A DNA stretch of 64,000 bases from SXXZ01 sp041177965 (GCA_041177965.1 JBEGWF010000191.1:1-64000), one strand, 5' to 3'. Positions 16,379 through 25,910 are shown, counted from the first letter of the stretch. The notes: generated from the sequence alone by a model not told the origin. Translations and numbers: made by a program.

Positions 16379-17857
16379 ATGAACCACCTCGCTTCGGCCT
16401 TCCTCGACGTCGCCCGTTCGCGTCCGGACAAAACGGCGCTGTTCTGGGGGGATTCCCGGCACAGCTACGGTCATTACCGCGATCAGGTCCTAGGGACGGC
16501 GCGGTTGTTGCTCGACCATGGGGTGAAGCCCGGCGATCGCGTCGCGGTCTGGCTGAAGAATTGCCCGGAGTTCGTCGGGGCCCTGTTCGGGGTGTTGGCC
16601 GCCGATGCGGTCCTGGTGCCGATCAACAATTTCCTCAAGCCGGCCGAGGTGGCCTACATGCTGCAGGACGCCGGCATCGAGTGGGTGATCGCCGAGGCCG
16701 GTCATGCGGGCCTGCCCGAGCTGCAGAGCCTGTGTCCCTCACTGCGGGTCCTGCCCGCGGAGACGCTGCCGACCGAGGCCGCCGAGGTCCCGGCTCCCGC
16801 CCGGGGTGGCGACGATCTGGCGGTGCTGATCTACACCAGCGGCACCACCGGCCATCCGAAGGGGGCCATGCTGTCGCACCGCAACCTCCTTGAGAACGTC
16901 GCCTCCTGCCGGGTCTTCCTCCAACTCTCCGAGGAGGATCGTCTGGTGGTGCTGCTCCCGATGTTCCACAGCTTCATGCTCACGGTGGGGCTCCTGCTGC
17001 CCCTGCTGAGCGGGGCCTCGGTGGTGGCGGTGAAGGGCCTGAATTCACCCAAGCACATGATCGGCGAGATCCTCCAGAATCAGGGGACGCTGCTGCCCGC
17101 GATGGCGGCCCTGTTCCGGGCACTGTCGCAGATCCCCGCGGGCATCGAATTCACCTCGTTGCGCCTGTGCGTCAGCGGTGCCGGGCCGCTGCCTCTGGAA
17201 ATTCTCCATGGTTTCAACGCGCGTCATCCGCGGGTCCCGCTCATCGAGGGGTACGGCCTCAGCGAGGCGAGCCCCGTGGTGACGGTCAATCCCCCGGGCG
17301 ATCCCAAGCCGGGCACCATCGGTGTGCCGATCCCGGGCGTGGAGGTGTCGGTGCAGGACGACCAGGGAAACCGGTTGGCCGACGGGGTGGACGGCGAGAT
17401 TTGTGTGCGCGGCGGGAACGTCATGCTCGGTTACTGGAACGCTCCGCAGAAGACGGCCGAGACGATCCGCAATGGCTGGCTCCTGACCGGAGACATCGGT
17501 CACCGCCGCCCGGACGGGTGGTTCGTCATCACCGACCGCAAGAAGGACATGCTCAAGCCCAATGGCATGAACGTGTACCCGCGCGAGATCGAGGAGGTCC
17601 TCTACCGTTTTCCAGGGATCCGAGAGGCGGCGGTCGTGGGCGAACCCTGCGAACGGCGCGGAGAGCGGGCCGTGGCCTTCGTCTCGATGGACGAGGGCAG
17701 GGTGCTCGACGAGCACGCCCTCATCGCCTTCCTCAAGGATAACCTCGCAGATTACAAGGTGCCGCGCCGCGCCATCGTGCTGCCGGCGCTGCCCCGAAAC
17801 GCCACCGGCAAGATCCTCAAGACCGCCCTGCGCGAGACCCTCGCCCGCGGGCATTGA
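16379..17857 (+). CDS. Long-chain fatty-acid-CoA ligase (AMP-binding)
   Basis: A 492-residue adenylate-forming enzyme. The P-loop-like motif LIYTSGTTGHPKGAMLSH is near residue 150, YGLSEASPVV near residue 290, and GWLLTGDIGHRRPDGW near residue 365. The hinge motif ITDRKKDMLKPNGMNVYPREIEE follows, and the catalytic Lys is in NATGKILKTALRE near the C-terminus. It activates carboxylic acids to acyl-CoA with ATP. The domain architecture matches long-chain acyl-CoA synthetases. It lies about 1 kb from the LuxE/LuxC pair but on the opposite strand, so any link through acyl-CoA supply is inference. Confidence 0.9.
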   Translation: MNHLASAFLDVARSRPDKTALFWGDSRHSYGHYRDQVLGTARLLLDHGVKPGDRVAVWLKNCPEFVGALFGVLAADAVLVPINNFLKPAEVAYMLQDAGIEWVIAEAGHAGLPELQSLCPSLRVLPAETLPTEAAEVPAPARGGDDLAVLIYTSGTTGHPKGAMLSHRNLLENVASCRVFLQLSEEDRLVVLLPMFHSFMLTVGLLLPLLSGASVVAVKGLNSPKHMIGEILQNQGTLLPAMAALFRALSQIPAGIEFTSLRLCVSGAGPLPLEILHGFNARHPRVPLIEGYGLSEASPVVTVNPPGDPKPGTIGVPIPGVEVSVQDDQGNRLADGVDGEICVRGGNVMLGYWNAPQKTAETIRNGWLLTGDIGHRRPDGWFVITDRKKDMLKPNGMNVYPREIEEVLYRFPGIREAAVVGEPCERRGERAVAFVSMDEGRVLDEHALIAFLKDNLADYKVPRRAIVLPALPRNATGKILKTALRETLARGH

Positions 17858-17858
17858 G

Positions 17859-17875
17859 CGGACCGCGGCGGTCCG
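17859..17875. terminator. Triloop hairpin between convergent genes
   Basis: Perfect 7-bp stem CGGACCG/CGGTCCG with loop CGG, starting 2 bases after the stop codon of the ligase and 13 bases before the stop of the dGTPase-like gene. No T tract. Confidence 0.5.
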
Positions 17876-17888
17876 ACCCCGAAGGCCA

Positions 17889-19043
17889 TCACCCGAGCTG
17901 CAGGCCGAACAGGCGGTGGTGCTCCTGGATCAGGTAGCGGTCGGTCATGCTGGCGACATGGTCGCAGACCGCCCGGTACAGCCCGTCGACCGCGATGCGC
18001 TTGCGGGCCGCCACGCCCAGTTCCTTGGGGTGGGCGATGTAGGATTGGAAGACCTCGCCGAGCATCCGGATCGCCCGATTGTTGGGCTCGGCCACGACCG
18101 GATGGTAGTAGAGGTTCCGATAGAGGTATTTGCGCAACTCGAGGTTCTCGACCCTGCGTTCGGCACTGTATTGCACCAGCGCCCGGCGGTGGGATCGCAC
18201 GTCATCGGCCGATCGGACCCCGGCCTCCAGGATATGGGTCTCGGTGGTGTTCACGACATCCGTGACCTGCTGGTCGATGATTTGCCGGATGGTGTAGTAG
18301 CGGCGGCTCTCCGCGGGCAGTTCCCCGAAGTGCCGCTTCACCGCCCGGGCCGCCTTGGCCCAGACACGGACCTCCTTGAGCAGCTTCCTTTCATCGAGGA
18401 GACCGCTGTCGAGTCCGTCGTCGAGGTCGTGGCTGTAGTAGGCCACTTCGTCGGCCAGGTTGGCGATCTGCGCCTCGAGGGACGCCTGATGGTGACGTCG
18501 TCGCCGGGTGCCCTCGACCGACTCGAAGGCCACGCCGTGCTTGGCGATGCCTTCGCGCACCTCCCAACTGAGGTTCAGGCCCGGGAACCGGGGGTATTTG
18601 CGCTCCAGTTCCTCGACCACCCGCAGGCTCTGCCGGTTGTGTTCGAACCCGCCGTGGTCCTTCATCAGGCGGTCGAGCATCGATTCGCCCTTGTGCCCGA
18701 TGGGCGAGTGGCCGAGGTCGTGCGCCAGGGCGATGGTCTCGGCGAGGTCTTCGTTGACCCTGAGGGCCCGGGCGATGTTCCGGCTGATCGCGGCCACCTC
18801 CATGGTGTGCGTCAGACGGGTTCGCAGGTGGTCGCCCGAACCATTCAGGAAGACCTGGGTCTTGCACTCCAGCCGTCGGAAAGCCCGGCTGTGGATCACC
18901 CGGTCGCGGTCGCGCTGGAACTCGGTCCGCCAGGTGGGCGGGTTCTCGGGATGGACCCGCCCCCGGCTTTCGGCGCTCTTCTGCGCGTACGGCGCCAGGA
19001 ACTGGTGCTCCCTGGCCTGCAGCTCTGAGAGGGTGACCGGCAT
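17889..19043 (-). CDS. dGTP triphosphohydrolase-like HD-domain protein
   Basis: A 384-residue HD-domain phosphohydrolase. The HD signature is split as usual: RLTHTMEVA (His79), then AHDLGHSPIGHKGES (His-Asp at 108-109), and Asp residues in NLADEVAYYSHDLDDGL. The N-terminal RVIHSRAFRRLECKTQVFLN block is typical of the dGTPase-like family, which cleaves dNTPs to nucleoside and tripolyphosphate. ATG 19043 is preferred because GGAAG lies 11 bases upstream; a TTG at 19061 is in frame. It follows mqnE by 27 bases and is probably in the same transcript. Confidence 0.92.
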   Translation of the reverse strand: MPVTLSELQAREHQFLAPYAQKSAESRGRVHPENPPTWRTEFQRDRDRVIHSRAFRRLECKTQVFLNGSGDHLRTRLTHTMEVAAISRNIARALRVNEDLAETIALAHDLGHSPIGHKGESMLDRLMKDHGGFEHNRQSLRVVEELERKYPRFPGLNLSWEVREGIAKHGVAFESVEGTRRRRHHQASLEAQIANLADEVAYYSHDLDDGLDSGLLDERKLLKEVRVWAKAARAVKRHFGELPAESRRYYTIRQIIDQQVTDVVNTTETHILEAGVRSADDVRSHRRALVQYSAERRVENLELRKYLYRNLYYHPVVAEPNNRAIRMLGEVFQSYIAHPKELGVAARKRIAVDGLYRAVCDHVASMTDRYLIQEHHRLFGLQLG

Positions 19044-19070
19044 GGCGGCAGTGTCTTCCAAGGCCGCGGA

Positions 19071-20219
19071 TCAGGCCAGCGCAACTCCGGCAACTCCGGC
19101 GGCCGGAGGGATCCGGGAAGGGGCTGCCGGCTCCCGGATGGGTTCGTAGAAGGTGTTGCGTTGGACGGGCTGCCGACCGGCCTCGCGGATCGCGCGGACC
19201 AGATCGGCCTCGGCCGTCATCTGCGGGGACTTCGCACCGGCCATGTGGAAGATGTGCTCCTCCAGGATCGTTCCGTGAAGATCGTCGGCCCCGTGGCTCA
19301 GGGCGACCTGGGCCATCTTCAATCCCATGCCGACCCAGTAGGCGGTGATGTGGTCGATGTTGTCGAGGTAGAGCCGGGAGACGGCGATGGTCCGCAACTG
19401 GTCGTAGCCGCTCGGGGCATGCCGCACGGGGATCCGGTTGTTCTCGGGTTGGAAGGGCAGGGGGATGAAGCCCGTGAATCCACCGGTGCGATCCTGTTGA
19501 CGACGGAGTTGGTCGAGGTGATCGATGCGGTCCTCGATCGACTCCACGTGCCCGTAGAGCATCGTGCAGGTGCTGCGGCCCCCCAGCTGGTGCCAGGTGC
19601 CGTGGACCTCGAGGTACTCGTCGCCGCTCTCCTTGCCGGTCGCGATGCGGCTCCGCACCTCCTTGCGGAAGATCTCGGCCCCGCCGCCGGTGAGCGATTC
19701 GAGGCCGGCCTCCTTCAGCTCCAGCAGCGTGTCGCGGACGGACTTCTTGGCCAGCCAGGCCAGGTGGAGGATCTCCACGGCGGTGAAGCACTTGAGCTGG
19801 AGGCTCGGATCCACGGCCTTCAGCGCCTTCAGGAACCCGGTGTAGTACGAGAACGGAAGCGACGGATGAAGCCCGCCGACGATGTGGAGTTCGGTGATGC
19901 CCACGGAGAGGGCCTCGCGGGCCTTGGCCACCATCTGTTCCTCGGTGAGCTGGAACCCGTCGTTGTCGCGTTTCTTGCGGCTGAAGGCGCAGAACTGGCA
20001 GCTGAGGATGCAGTAATTGGAGTAGTTGATGTACCGGTTGAGGATGTAGGACGCCCGCAGGCCGTTGCGGCGGCGGTTGGCGAAATCAGCCAGCGCGGCC
20101 AGCGCGTTCAGGTCCCGGGTGCGGAAGAGGCGCAGCCCGTCGTCGGGGGTCAATCGCTCGCCCGCGACCACTTTCTGGCGAATGTCCTGAAGCCCATCGG
20201 GGCGGTTGAACAAATCCAC
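19071..20219 (-). CDS. mqnE: Aminofutalosine synthase (radical SAM)
   Basis: A 382-residue radical-SAM enzyme. The iron-sulfur ligands are Cys70, Cys74 and Cys77 in the CILSCQFCAF motif. TGGGAEIF near residue 195 and GHVESIEDRIDHLDQLRRQQ near residue 245 are typical of the MqnE/MqnC/CofH group. Overall sequence fits MqnE, which joins SAM-derived adenosyl and 3-enolpyruvyl-benzoate units in the futalosine route to menaquinone. GTG 20219 is chosen because it starts just before the conserved region and has an upstream AGG. Longer frames add a low-complexity extension. No other mqn gene is in the window. Confidence 0.9.
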   Translation of the reverse strand: MDLFNRPDGLQDIRQKVVAGERLTPDDGLRLFRTRDLNALAALADFANRRRNGLRASYILNRYINYSNYCILSCQFCAFSRKKRDNDGFQLTEEQMVAKAREALSVGITELHIVGGLHPSLPFSYYTGFLKALKAVDPSLQLKCFTAVEILHLAWLAKKSVRDTLLELKEAGLESLTGGGAEIFRKEVRSRIATGKESGDEYLEVHGTWHQLGGRSTCTMLYGHVESIEDRIDHLDQLRRQQDRTGGFTGFIPLPFQPENNRIPVRHAPSGYDQLRTIAVSRLYLDNIDHITAYWVGMGLKMAQVALSHGADDLHGTILEEHIFHMAGAKSPQMTAEADLVRAIREAGRQPVQRNTFYEPIREPAAPSRIPPAAGVAGVALA

Positions 20220-20225
20220 GTGCCT

Positions 20226-20253
20226 AGGAAACAGCAAACCCGGGATGAAGCAA
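20226..20253 (-). promoter_or_regulatory. Candidate promoter of mqnE
   Basis: On the minus strand, TTGCTT (20253-20248), 16-base spacer and TTTCCT (20231-20226), then 6 bases to the GTG start. The -10 box is poor, but the geometry matches other promoters in the window. Confidence 0.35.
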
Positions 20254-20367
20254 CTCGCTCCGTGCGGAGCTCCCGGCCACGGATCCGGGAACGGAGCGTG
20301 GGCAGGTGGCGAGGATGGGGCGAGGAAGGGGGTTCCCAGACGGGGACGGCTCGGGCAGGCTGCTTCC

Positions 20368-21240
20368 ATGCGTTTCCTCCCGCTCCTCTTGTCGATCATG
20401 TGCTTTTCCGCCGGCGTCCAGGCGAAGGCACCCGCCCGGTTGGCTTCTTCGCTGGTGTTCCATGCTCCCTTCGACCATCTGCCCGACGCGGTGGTGGGTG
20501 CGGGCGACCGGCGTTTCCAGACCGGTCCGAAGTGGGAGGCTCCCCGGATCACCCAGCCGGGGTTGCCGACCAACGGGGCCGTGTGGGTCGATCCTCGGGG
20601 TGGACGTCATGGCGGAGCGCTCCGCTTCGAGAGGAAGATCCCCCAGGTGGTGGGGTTCCGGGTCGAGGGCAACTTCCCGTGGAGGACGAACCAGTGGTCG
20701 GCGACGGTCGGTTTCTGGTTGAGGAGCACCCCGGAAATCGACATCCCCAAGGAGTATTCCGACGTGATCCAGATCACCTCCAAGGCCTGGGACGACGCCG
20801 CTCTGTTCGTCGAGTTCACCCCGGACGATCTTCCCAAGCACCTCCGACTCGGAGCCTACGCCGACAAGAAGGTCTGGAATCCGCAGGGCCGGGACTGGGA
20901 CAAGATGCCCTTGTCCGAAAAGCCGCTCGTGGTGGTCACGCACCCCCCGTTCCGTCGGGAGGAATGGCATCAGGTGGTCTTCACCTGTGATCGGTTCAAC
21001 TCGGGCCGGGCCGATGGCCGGGTGGCCCTCTACCTGGACGGACAACCGGCCGGCGAACTCCCGGAGCGACAGCAGAGCTACGGATGGAAACTCGACGACG
21101 CCCTCATGATGCTCGGATTGGGCTACACCGGTTGGATGGATGATCTCGCCGTCTTCGACCGGGCGCTGAGCGCCGAGGAGGTGAAGGCCCTGTACCGGTT
21201 GCCGGGTGGCGTCTCCGACCTTCATGGGCGTCGGCGCTGA
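20368..21240 (+). CDS. Secreted LamG/concanavalin-like domain protein
   Basis: A 290-residue protein with an N-terminal signal peptide (MRFLPLLLSIMCFSAGVQAKA). One LamG-type jelly-roll domain follows: SLVFHAPFDHLPDAVVG near residue 29, GGALRFE, a central WSATVGFWLR strand, WHQVVFTCDRFNSG and the closing GWMDDLAVFDRALSAEEVKALY. The last segment is the classic end of LamG_3 domains. These domains bind carbohydrate or protein ligands and are abundant in Planctomycetes and Verrucomicrobia. No enzyme domain accompanies it. The ligand is unknown. It is divergent from mqnE. Confidence 0.85.
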   Translation: MRFLPLLLSIMCFSAGVQAKAPARLASSLVFHAPFDHLPDAVVGAGDRRFQTGPKWEAPRITQPGLPTNGAVWVDPRGGRHGGALRFERKIPQVVGFRVEGNFPWRTNQWSATVGFWLRSTPEIDIPKEYSDVIQITSKAWDDAALFVEFTPDDLPKHLRLGAYADKKVWNPQGRDWDKMPLSEKPLVVVTHPPFRREEWHQVVFTCDRFNSGRADGRVALYLDGQPAGELPERQQSYGWKLDDALMMLGLGYTGWMDDLAVFDRALSAEEVKALYRLPGGVSDLHGRRR

Positions 21241-21321
21241 CGGGTGCCGGGCGCACCCACTCCGGGCCTTGCCTGCTCGCCACCCTTTCCATTTGAGGAT
21301 CCGGCCCCTACTCTCGCTCCC

Positions 21322-22239
21322 GTGCACCGCCTATCCCCGTGGATCACCCTGTTCCTGATGGCGCTCGTCGCCCGGGCCCAGGTGGATGTGAAACTCGAGT
21401 TCGAGCAGGACAAGTTCCTGTCGGGCGAGAAGGCCGAGGTGCTCCTCCGGATCGCCAATTTCACCGGCGCGCCTCTGAGGCTGGGCGAGCGGGACGACTG
21501 GATCCGCTTCAATGTCGGGAACGTCTCGGGGGTCGGTGTGGCCCGCAAGGCCGATGTGGAGGCCAGCGGTGCCTTCACGCTCAAGCCGGGAGCCCGGGCG
21601 ACCCTTCGTTTCGACCTCAATCCGTTGTTCCAGATCGATCAGGTGGGCCGATACCATGCCACGGCAACGGTGTTCACCGGTCCCGGCGACACCCATGTCG
21701 TCACCGCACCCGCCGAGTTCGAGATCATGCACGGCGTGGTTCTCTGGGAACGCGAGTTCGGGGTGGTCGGAGGTCCGTCTGAACGCCGCAGGTATGCGAT
21801 CGTGCAGGCGAACTATCTGCGGCGCGCGCGCATCTTCGCGGTCATCACCAACCCGGAGGCCTCGGTGACCCATCACGTGGTCCCATTGGGGACCGTGGTC
21901 TCGTTCAACCCGCCTTCGATGGCTCTCGATCCGAAGAATCGGTTGCACGTGCTCCACCAGCATGGAGCCGACGACTTCATCCATCACCGCATCCACCATG
22001 ATGGCACCATCTCGATCCGCCATACCTACGTGTCGCGGGTGGGGCGCCCCATCCTCGGTGTGGATGGAACGGGCGACGTGGCGGTCGTCCGTGGCACCCG
22101 GCGGCCCGGGTCCAACGACCTCACCCTCCAGGACGAGGCCTCGGGCTCCAGCACCAACGCGGTCGTCGGCAAGCCCGGCGAATCCACCCCGCCCACGGCA
22201 CCGATCCTGCCGCCTCCGGGAGCCCCCAAGCCCCGTTGA
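21322..22239 (+). CDS. Hypothetical secreted protein
   Basis: A 305-residue protein starting at GTG 21322. The signal peptide is SPWITLFLMALVARA, cleaved before QVDVKLEFEQ. Residues about 25-130 look like an immunoglobulin-type beta sandwich (VLLRIANFTGAPLRLG, LKPGARATLRFDLNPLF). The middle has His-rich segments (VLHQHGADDFIHHRIHHDG), and the C-terminus is a disordered Pro/Ala-rich tail. I recognise no named family. Proteins of this plan are common in Verrucomicrobia but uncharacterised. TACTCT ends 7 bases before the start and could be a leaderless -10 box. Its stop codon is 14 bases from that of convergent recF. Confidence 0.7.
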   Translation: MHRLSPWITLFLMALVARAQVDVKLEFEQDKFLSGEKAEVLLRIANFTGAPLRLGERDDWIRFNVGNVSGVGVARKADVEASGAFTLKPGARATLRFDLNPLFQIDQVGRYHATATVFTGPGDTHVVTAPAEFEIMHGVVLWEREFGVVGGPSERRRYAIVQANYLRRARIFAVITNPEASVTHHVVPLGTVVSFNPPSMALDPKNRLHVLHQHGADDFIHHRIHHDGTISIRHTYVSRVGRPILGVDGTGDVAVVRGTRRPGSNDLTLQDEASGSSTNAVVGKPGESTPPTAPILPPPGAPKPR

Positions 22240-22253
22240 TCCGTCGATCCGGG

Positions 22254-23357
22254 TCAGGGGGCCGGACTCGGGTCGTCGCCGCTCCATCGGGTCAGTTGGC
22301 CGCGTTCGACCCTCCATCGGATCAGGTCGCAACCGAGTTGGCGCGGCCAGTTCTCCTCGGTGCAGGTCATGAACACCTGCCCCCCGGCCCGGAACGACTG
22401 TTGCAGCAGCGGAACGAAGGCGGACCTGCGGCGGGCGTCCAGTTCGCCCATGACATCGTCGATCAACAGCAGCGGTGGAGTGCCGTGCACGGCCGCCAGA
22501 TGCTCGGCCTGCGCCAGTTTCAGGGCGATCGCCAGGGTCCGTTTCTGGCCCTCGCTGGTGAAGGACGCGGCGGCGCGGTCGTTGACCAGCAGGGTGAGAT
22601 CATCGCGGTGGGGACCGACGACGGTGGTCCTCATCGCGCGTTCCCGGGCGCGCGATGAGGACAGTGCGACCGCGAAATCGCCCGCGACGCCGGGTTGATA
22701 GTGCAGGGACAGCTCGTCGGCGTCGGCGGCGATGCGCCGGAAGGCCGAGTGGACCCGGGGCGCGAGAGCGGGGACGAATTCCCGCCTGGCGGCGATCAGC
22801 GCCTCGCCCGCCTGGACGAGTTCCCGGGTGAAGCCATCCAGCTCGACCAGATCCAGCAGGGGTTGCTTGAGGAGGGCGTTCCGGGAGCGCAGCGCCTTCG
22901 CGTAGCGCATCAGCAGCGGGAGATACCCGGGAATCGTCTGGGCCAGCAGCAGGTCCAGGAAGCGCCGTCGTCCCTGGGCCGGGCCCTTCACCAGGGCCAG
23001 GTCCTCCGAGCAGAAGACCACCGCCCGAAGGACCCCGAAATAATCGGCCAATCGTCGGATGGGCCGTTCGTTGAGCGAGAGCTTCCGCTCACGCGCCGAC
23101 CAGTAGGCTTTGATCTCATGGACTCCCTGAGCCACCACGGTGCCTCCGACGAAGTAGCCCTTGGCCTCCTGACGGATCATCTGCGCCCCGCCGCAGCCCC
23201 GGAAGGAGCGCAGGGTGGCCAGCAGATAGACGGCCTCGAGGATGTTGGTCTTGCCCTGGGCGTTGTCGCCCAGAAGCACATGGCAGCCCGGCCCGAACTC
23301 GGCGTCCAACCGGGGGTAGTTCCGGAAGTCGCGCAGTTTGAGCCGGGACAGGTGCAT
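22254..23357 (-). CDS. recF: DNA replication and repair protein RecF
   Basis: A 367-residue SMC-like ATPase that loads RecA at gaps together with RecO and RecR. The N-terminus MHLSRLKLRDFRNYPRLDAEF is the standard RecF start, which fixes ATG 23357. The Walker A motif is GDNAQGKTN at residues 30-38, FCSEDLALVKGPAQGRRRFLD follows, and the signature is FTSEGQKRTLAIALKLAQ. The Walker B region is PPLLLIDDVMGELD near residue 325. Length is normal. Usual neighbours dnaN and gyrB are absent, so the gene has moved from the ancestral dnaA-dnaN-recF cluster. Confidence 0.95.
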   Translation of the reverse strand: MHLSRLKLRDFRNYPRLDAEFGPGCHVLLGDNAQGKTNILEAVYLLATLRSFRGCGGAQMIRQEAKGYFVGGTVVAQGVHEIKAYWSARERKLSLNERPIRRLADYFGVLRAVVFCSEDLALVKGPAQGRRRFLDLLLAQTIPGYLPLLMRYAKALRSRNALLKQPLLDLVELDGFTRELVQAGEALIAARREFVPALAPRVHSAFRRIAADADELSLHYQPGVAGDFAVALSSSRARERAMRTTVVGPHRDDLTLLVNDRAAASFTSEGQKRTLAIALKLAQAEHLAAVHGTPPLLLIDDVMGELDARRRSAFVPLLQQSFRAGGQVFMTCTEENWPRQLGCDLIRWRVERGQLTRWSGDDPSPAP

Positions 23358-23457
23358 CGGACCCCGATTGTGGGAGGAGCCCGGTGGGGGTGTCGAAGAA
23401 AAGACACTCCGCGGCCCCGGTGATCGTAGGGACATCCGACACGCCCCCGACGGTCGA

Positions 23458-24264
23458 TCAGGTCAGCGCGACGCCGTGCCGCAATGCTCCCCGCACCGCT
23501 TGCCGAAGGGCTTGCACACGCACGGGCAGGGGCCAGTCGGAGGGCGCCTCCAGGGTGTAGCTCCGGGTGCAGCCGTTCTGGAGCAGCCAGAAGGATTCGG
23601 GCCAATCGGGGCGCTGGAGCGGATCGACCGTGGGTCGGATCAAACCGGGGGCGGTGGCCTGCCTGCCGTCGATCCAGGGAGAGCTGTCGATCGGGCACAC
23701 GGCGCGGACGGATTCGAGGATGGGCTCGGCGAGGGACGGCAGGTCCGCCGGGTTCAATTCGTAGAGATAGAAGCCGTGCGATTCCCAATCCTCGTGCAGG
23801 CAGATCGAGAGGTCCCAGGGCGGGAGCGATGCCAGCCAGCGCTGGTGCAACCGCACCTCGGCGGAACGTGGGGTGCGGTAGTCGCGGTTGAGGTCGAGGC
23901 CGGCCGCGTTTTCCCGGGTTCCCAGCCGGCATCCCTGTGGATTGAGGCATGGGCAGATGCCCAGGTTGAGGTCGTCGGGCCACGAGTCCTCGCGAAGGAG
24001 GTCGCGCATGGCCAAGAGGCCGGCGGGCTCGTCGCCGTGGATGCCGGCCGAGACGTACAGCCGCGGCCCGGGGCGTCCGAGGCGCGACAGGAAGACCAGG
24101 TCGTGTCCCTCGATCGATTCGGCCTGCTCGGTGAACCGGGCCCGGGACGCGAGGGATCGGATCTCGCGCAGCAGGAGCGACGCCTCGATCCGCTCCCCGC
24201 GGTAGCCGTCGCGATTGACGCCCAGTCGTTGGGGTTGGGGCTGGGGATGTGGGACAGGGTCCAT
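23458..24264 (-). CDS. M14-type zinc carboxypeptidase / succinylglutamate desuccinylase-like protein
   Basis: A 268-residue metal-dependent hydrolase. The zinc motif HxxE is in VSAGIHGDEPAG (His76, Glu79). The Asn-Arg pair that holds the substrate carboxylate is in GLDLNRDYRTP near residue 125. The third zinc ligand is His157 in ICLHEDWES, and the general base is Glu239 in YTLEAPSDWP. The size and NRDY spacing suit the small M14 peptidase group rather than large carboxypeptidases. No signal peptide, so cytoplasmic. The substrate could be a peptidoglycan fragment or an N-acyl amino acid. It lies 100 bases upstream of recF on the same strand. Confidence 0.85.
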   Translation of the reverse strand: MDPVPHPQPQPQRLGVNRDGYRGERIEASLLLREIRSLASRARFTEQAESIEGHDLVFLSRLGRPGPRLYVSAGIHGDEPAGLLAMRDLLREDSWPDDLNLGICPCLNPQGCRLGTRENAAGLDLNRDYRTPRSAEVRLHQRWLASLPPWDLSICLHEDWESHGFYLYELNPADLPSLAEPILESVRAVCPIDSSPWIDGRQATAPGLIRPTVDPLQRPDWPESFWLLQNGCTRSYTLEAPSDWPLPVRVQALRQAVRGALRHGVALT

Positions 24265-24395
24265 GGGATGTGCCGACGCCGTCCGGAGCTTGAAGCCATC
24301 CGTGTCGGATCGCTAGGTTGCTCCTGACGATTTCCCGGAGCCCGGTCGCCGCAGGATTCCCTGCGGAGATTCGATCCCCGGGGGCGTCCGCGACC

Positions 24396-25910
24396 GTGCC
24401 CTCCCGACTGCAACTCGACGGAATCCGAAAGGCCTTCGGCGCCACCCAGGCGCTGCGGGGCGTGAGCCTGTCGCTCGGTGCCGGAGAGGCCCACGCCCTG
24501 ATCGGCGAGAATGGCGCGGGAAAGAGCACCCTCCTGAAGATCCTCAGCGGGGTGCACCGTGCCGATGAGGGCGCGATGACCCTCGACGGGGTCGGATACC
24601 AACCGGCCGATCCCATCGCCGCCCAGAGGGCCGGTGTGGCGATGATCCACCAGGAACTGAACCTCGCCCCCCATCTGACGGTGGCCGAGAACATCACCCT
24701 GGGTGAGGAGCCTTCGCGCTGGGGATGGGTGGATCGCTCGCACCAACGACGCGTGGCCACCGAGGCGCTGCATCACCTCGGGGCCGGCGGGATTCCCCTG
24801 GATGCCGTCTCCGGTGAATTGCCCATCGCCCAGCAGCAGTTGGTCGAGATCGCCCGGGCGCTGCGTTCGAGACCGAGGGTGCTGATCCTCGACGAGCCGA
24901 CCTCCAGCCTCACGCGGGCCGACACCGAGCATCTGTTCGTGGTGTTGGACCGCCTTCGCGAGGACGGCGTGAGCCTGCTGTACGTGTCGCACTTCCTCGA
25001 GGAAAGCCGTCGGGTATGCTCGCGCTACACCGTGCTTCGCGACGGGGCCAGCGTGGCCACCGGGGCCCTTTCGGAGGTCTCCAATCCGGAGTTGATCCGG
25101 GTCATGGTGGGGCGCGAGGTCCACGATCTCTATCCGAGGAGCGCTCGGTCGATGGGGCCGAGTGTGTTCCGGGTCCAGGCCCTGCAGGGCTTGGAGAAGC
25201 CCCGCGAGGTGACCTTCAGCCTGCGTCGCGGAGAGGTGCTCGGATTGTTCGGCCTCGTGGGCGCCGGTCGCTCGGAGACCCTTCGGGCGGCCTTCGGCCT
25301 CGATCCGATCCGGTCGGGCACCGTGCGCTTGGGAGATGTGGACATCTCCTCCCATTCGCCGCGCGAACGCTGGCAGAGCGGATTGGGCTTCCTCAGCGAG
25401 AATCGCAAGGAGGACGGTCTGCTGTTGGCCCGCAGCATCGCCGAGAACCTGTTCATCACCCGTCCGGGCGATCTTGTGCGCTGGGGTTTCTGGCACCCGC
25501 CCTCGGAGCATCGGGAGGCCCGGGAATGGATGACGCCGCTGGACATCCGCGCCCACAGCCATGCCCAGTCGGTCCAGGAACTCTCCGGAGGCAATCAACA
25601 GAAGGTCGCCTTCGGACGGCTGATGTACCACGACTCCCGGGTGCTCTTGCTGGACGAACCGACCCGTGGCATCGACGTGGGCAGCAAGGTGCACATCTAT
25701 CGGCAGATCGACACGGCGGCGGTGCAGGGCAAGGCGGTGGTCATGGCCAGTTCGTACCTGCCGGAACTGCTGGGGGTCTGCGACACCATCGGCGTCTTCC
25801 ATCGGGGGCACCTGGTGGCCCTCCGTCCGGCCTCCGAATGGACCGAGACCACGCTGTTGGCGGCCGCCGTCGAGGGAGGGGATCCTGTTCCGACCTCACC
25901 GGGCACCTGA
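24396..25910 (+). CDS. Sugar ABC transporter ATPase with two nucleotide-binding domains (RbsA/MglA type)
   Basis: A 504-residue fused ATPase. The first domain has Walker A GENGAGKSTLL (residues 37-47), signature-region GELPIAQQQLVEIARAL and Walker B VLILDEPTSSLT. The second domain has the degenerate Walker A GLVGAGRSET typical of RbsA-like proteins, then signature ELSGGNQQKVAFGRL and VLLLDEPTRGIDVGSK. Such ATPases energise import of ribose, galactose, xylose or nucleosides with a separate permease and binding protein. Neither partner gene is adjacent, so this is an orphan subunit. GTG 24396 is chosen from the homologous start. A possible promoter TTGAAG-N18-TAGGTT lies at 24290-24319. Confidence 0.92.
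   Translation: MPSRLQLDGIRKAFGATQALRGVSLSLGAGEAHALIGENGAGKSTLLKILSGVHRADEGAMTLDGVGYQPADPIAAQRAGVAMIHQELNLAPHLTVAENITLGEEPSRWGWVDRSHQRRVATEALHHLGAGGIPLDAVSGELPIAQQQLVEIARALRSRPRVLILDEPTSSLTRADTEHLFVVLDRLREDGVSLLYVSHFLEESRRVCSRYTVLRDGASVATGALSEVSNPELIRVMVGREVHDLYPRSARSMGPSVFRVQALQGLEKPREVTFSLRRGEVLGLFGLVGAGRSETLRAAFGLDPIRSGTVRLGDVDISSHSPRERWQSGLGFLSENRKEDGLLLARSIAENLFITRPGDLVRWGFWHPPSEHREAREWMTPLDIRAHSHAQSVQELSGGNQQKVAFGRLMYHDSRVLLLDEPTRGIDVGSKVHIYRQIDTAAVQGKAVVMASSYLPELLGVCDTIGVFHRGHLVALRPASEWTETTLLAAAVEGGDPVPTSPGT

Noticed and set aside
20219..20573. N-terminal extension of mqnE upstream of GTG 20219
   Set aside because: It would overlap the divergent LamG gene and is compositionally unlike MqnE.
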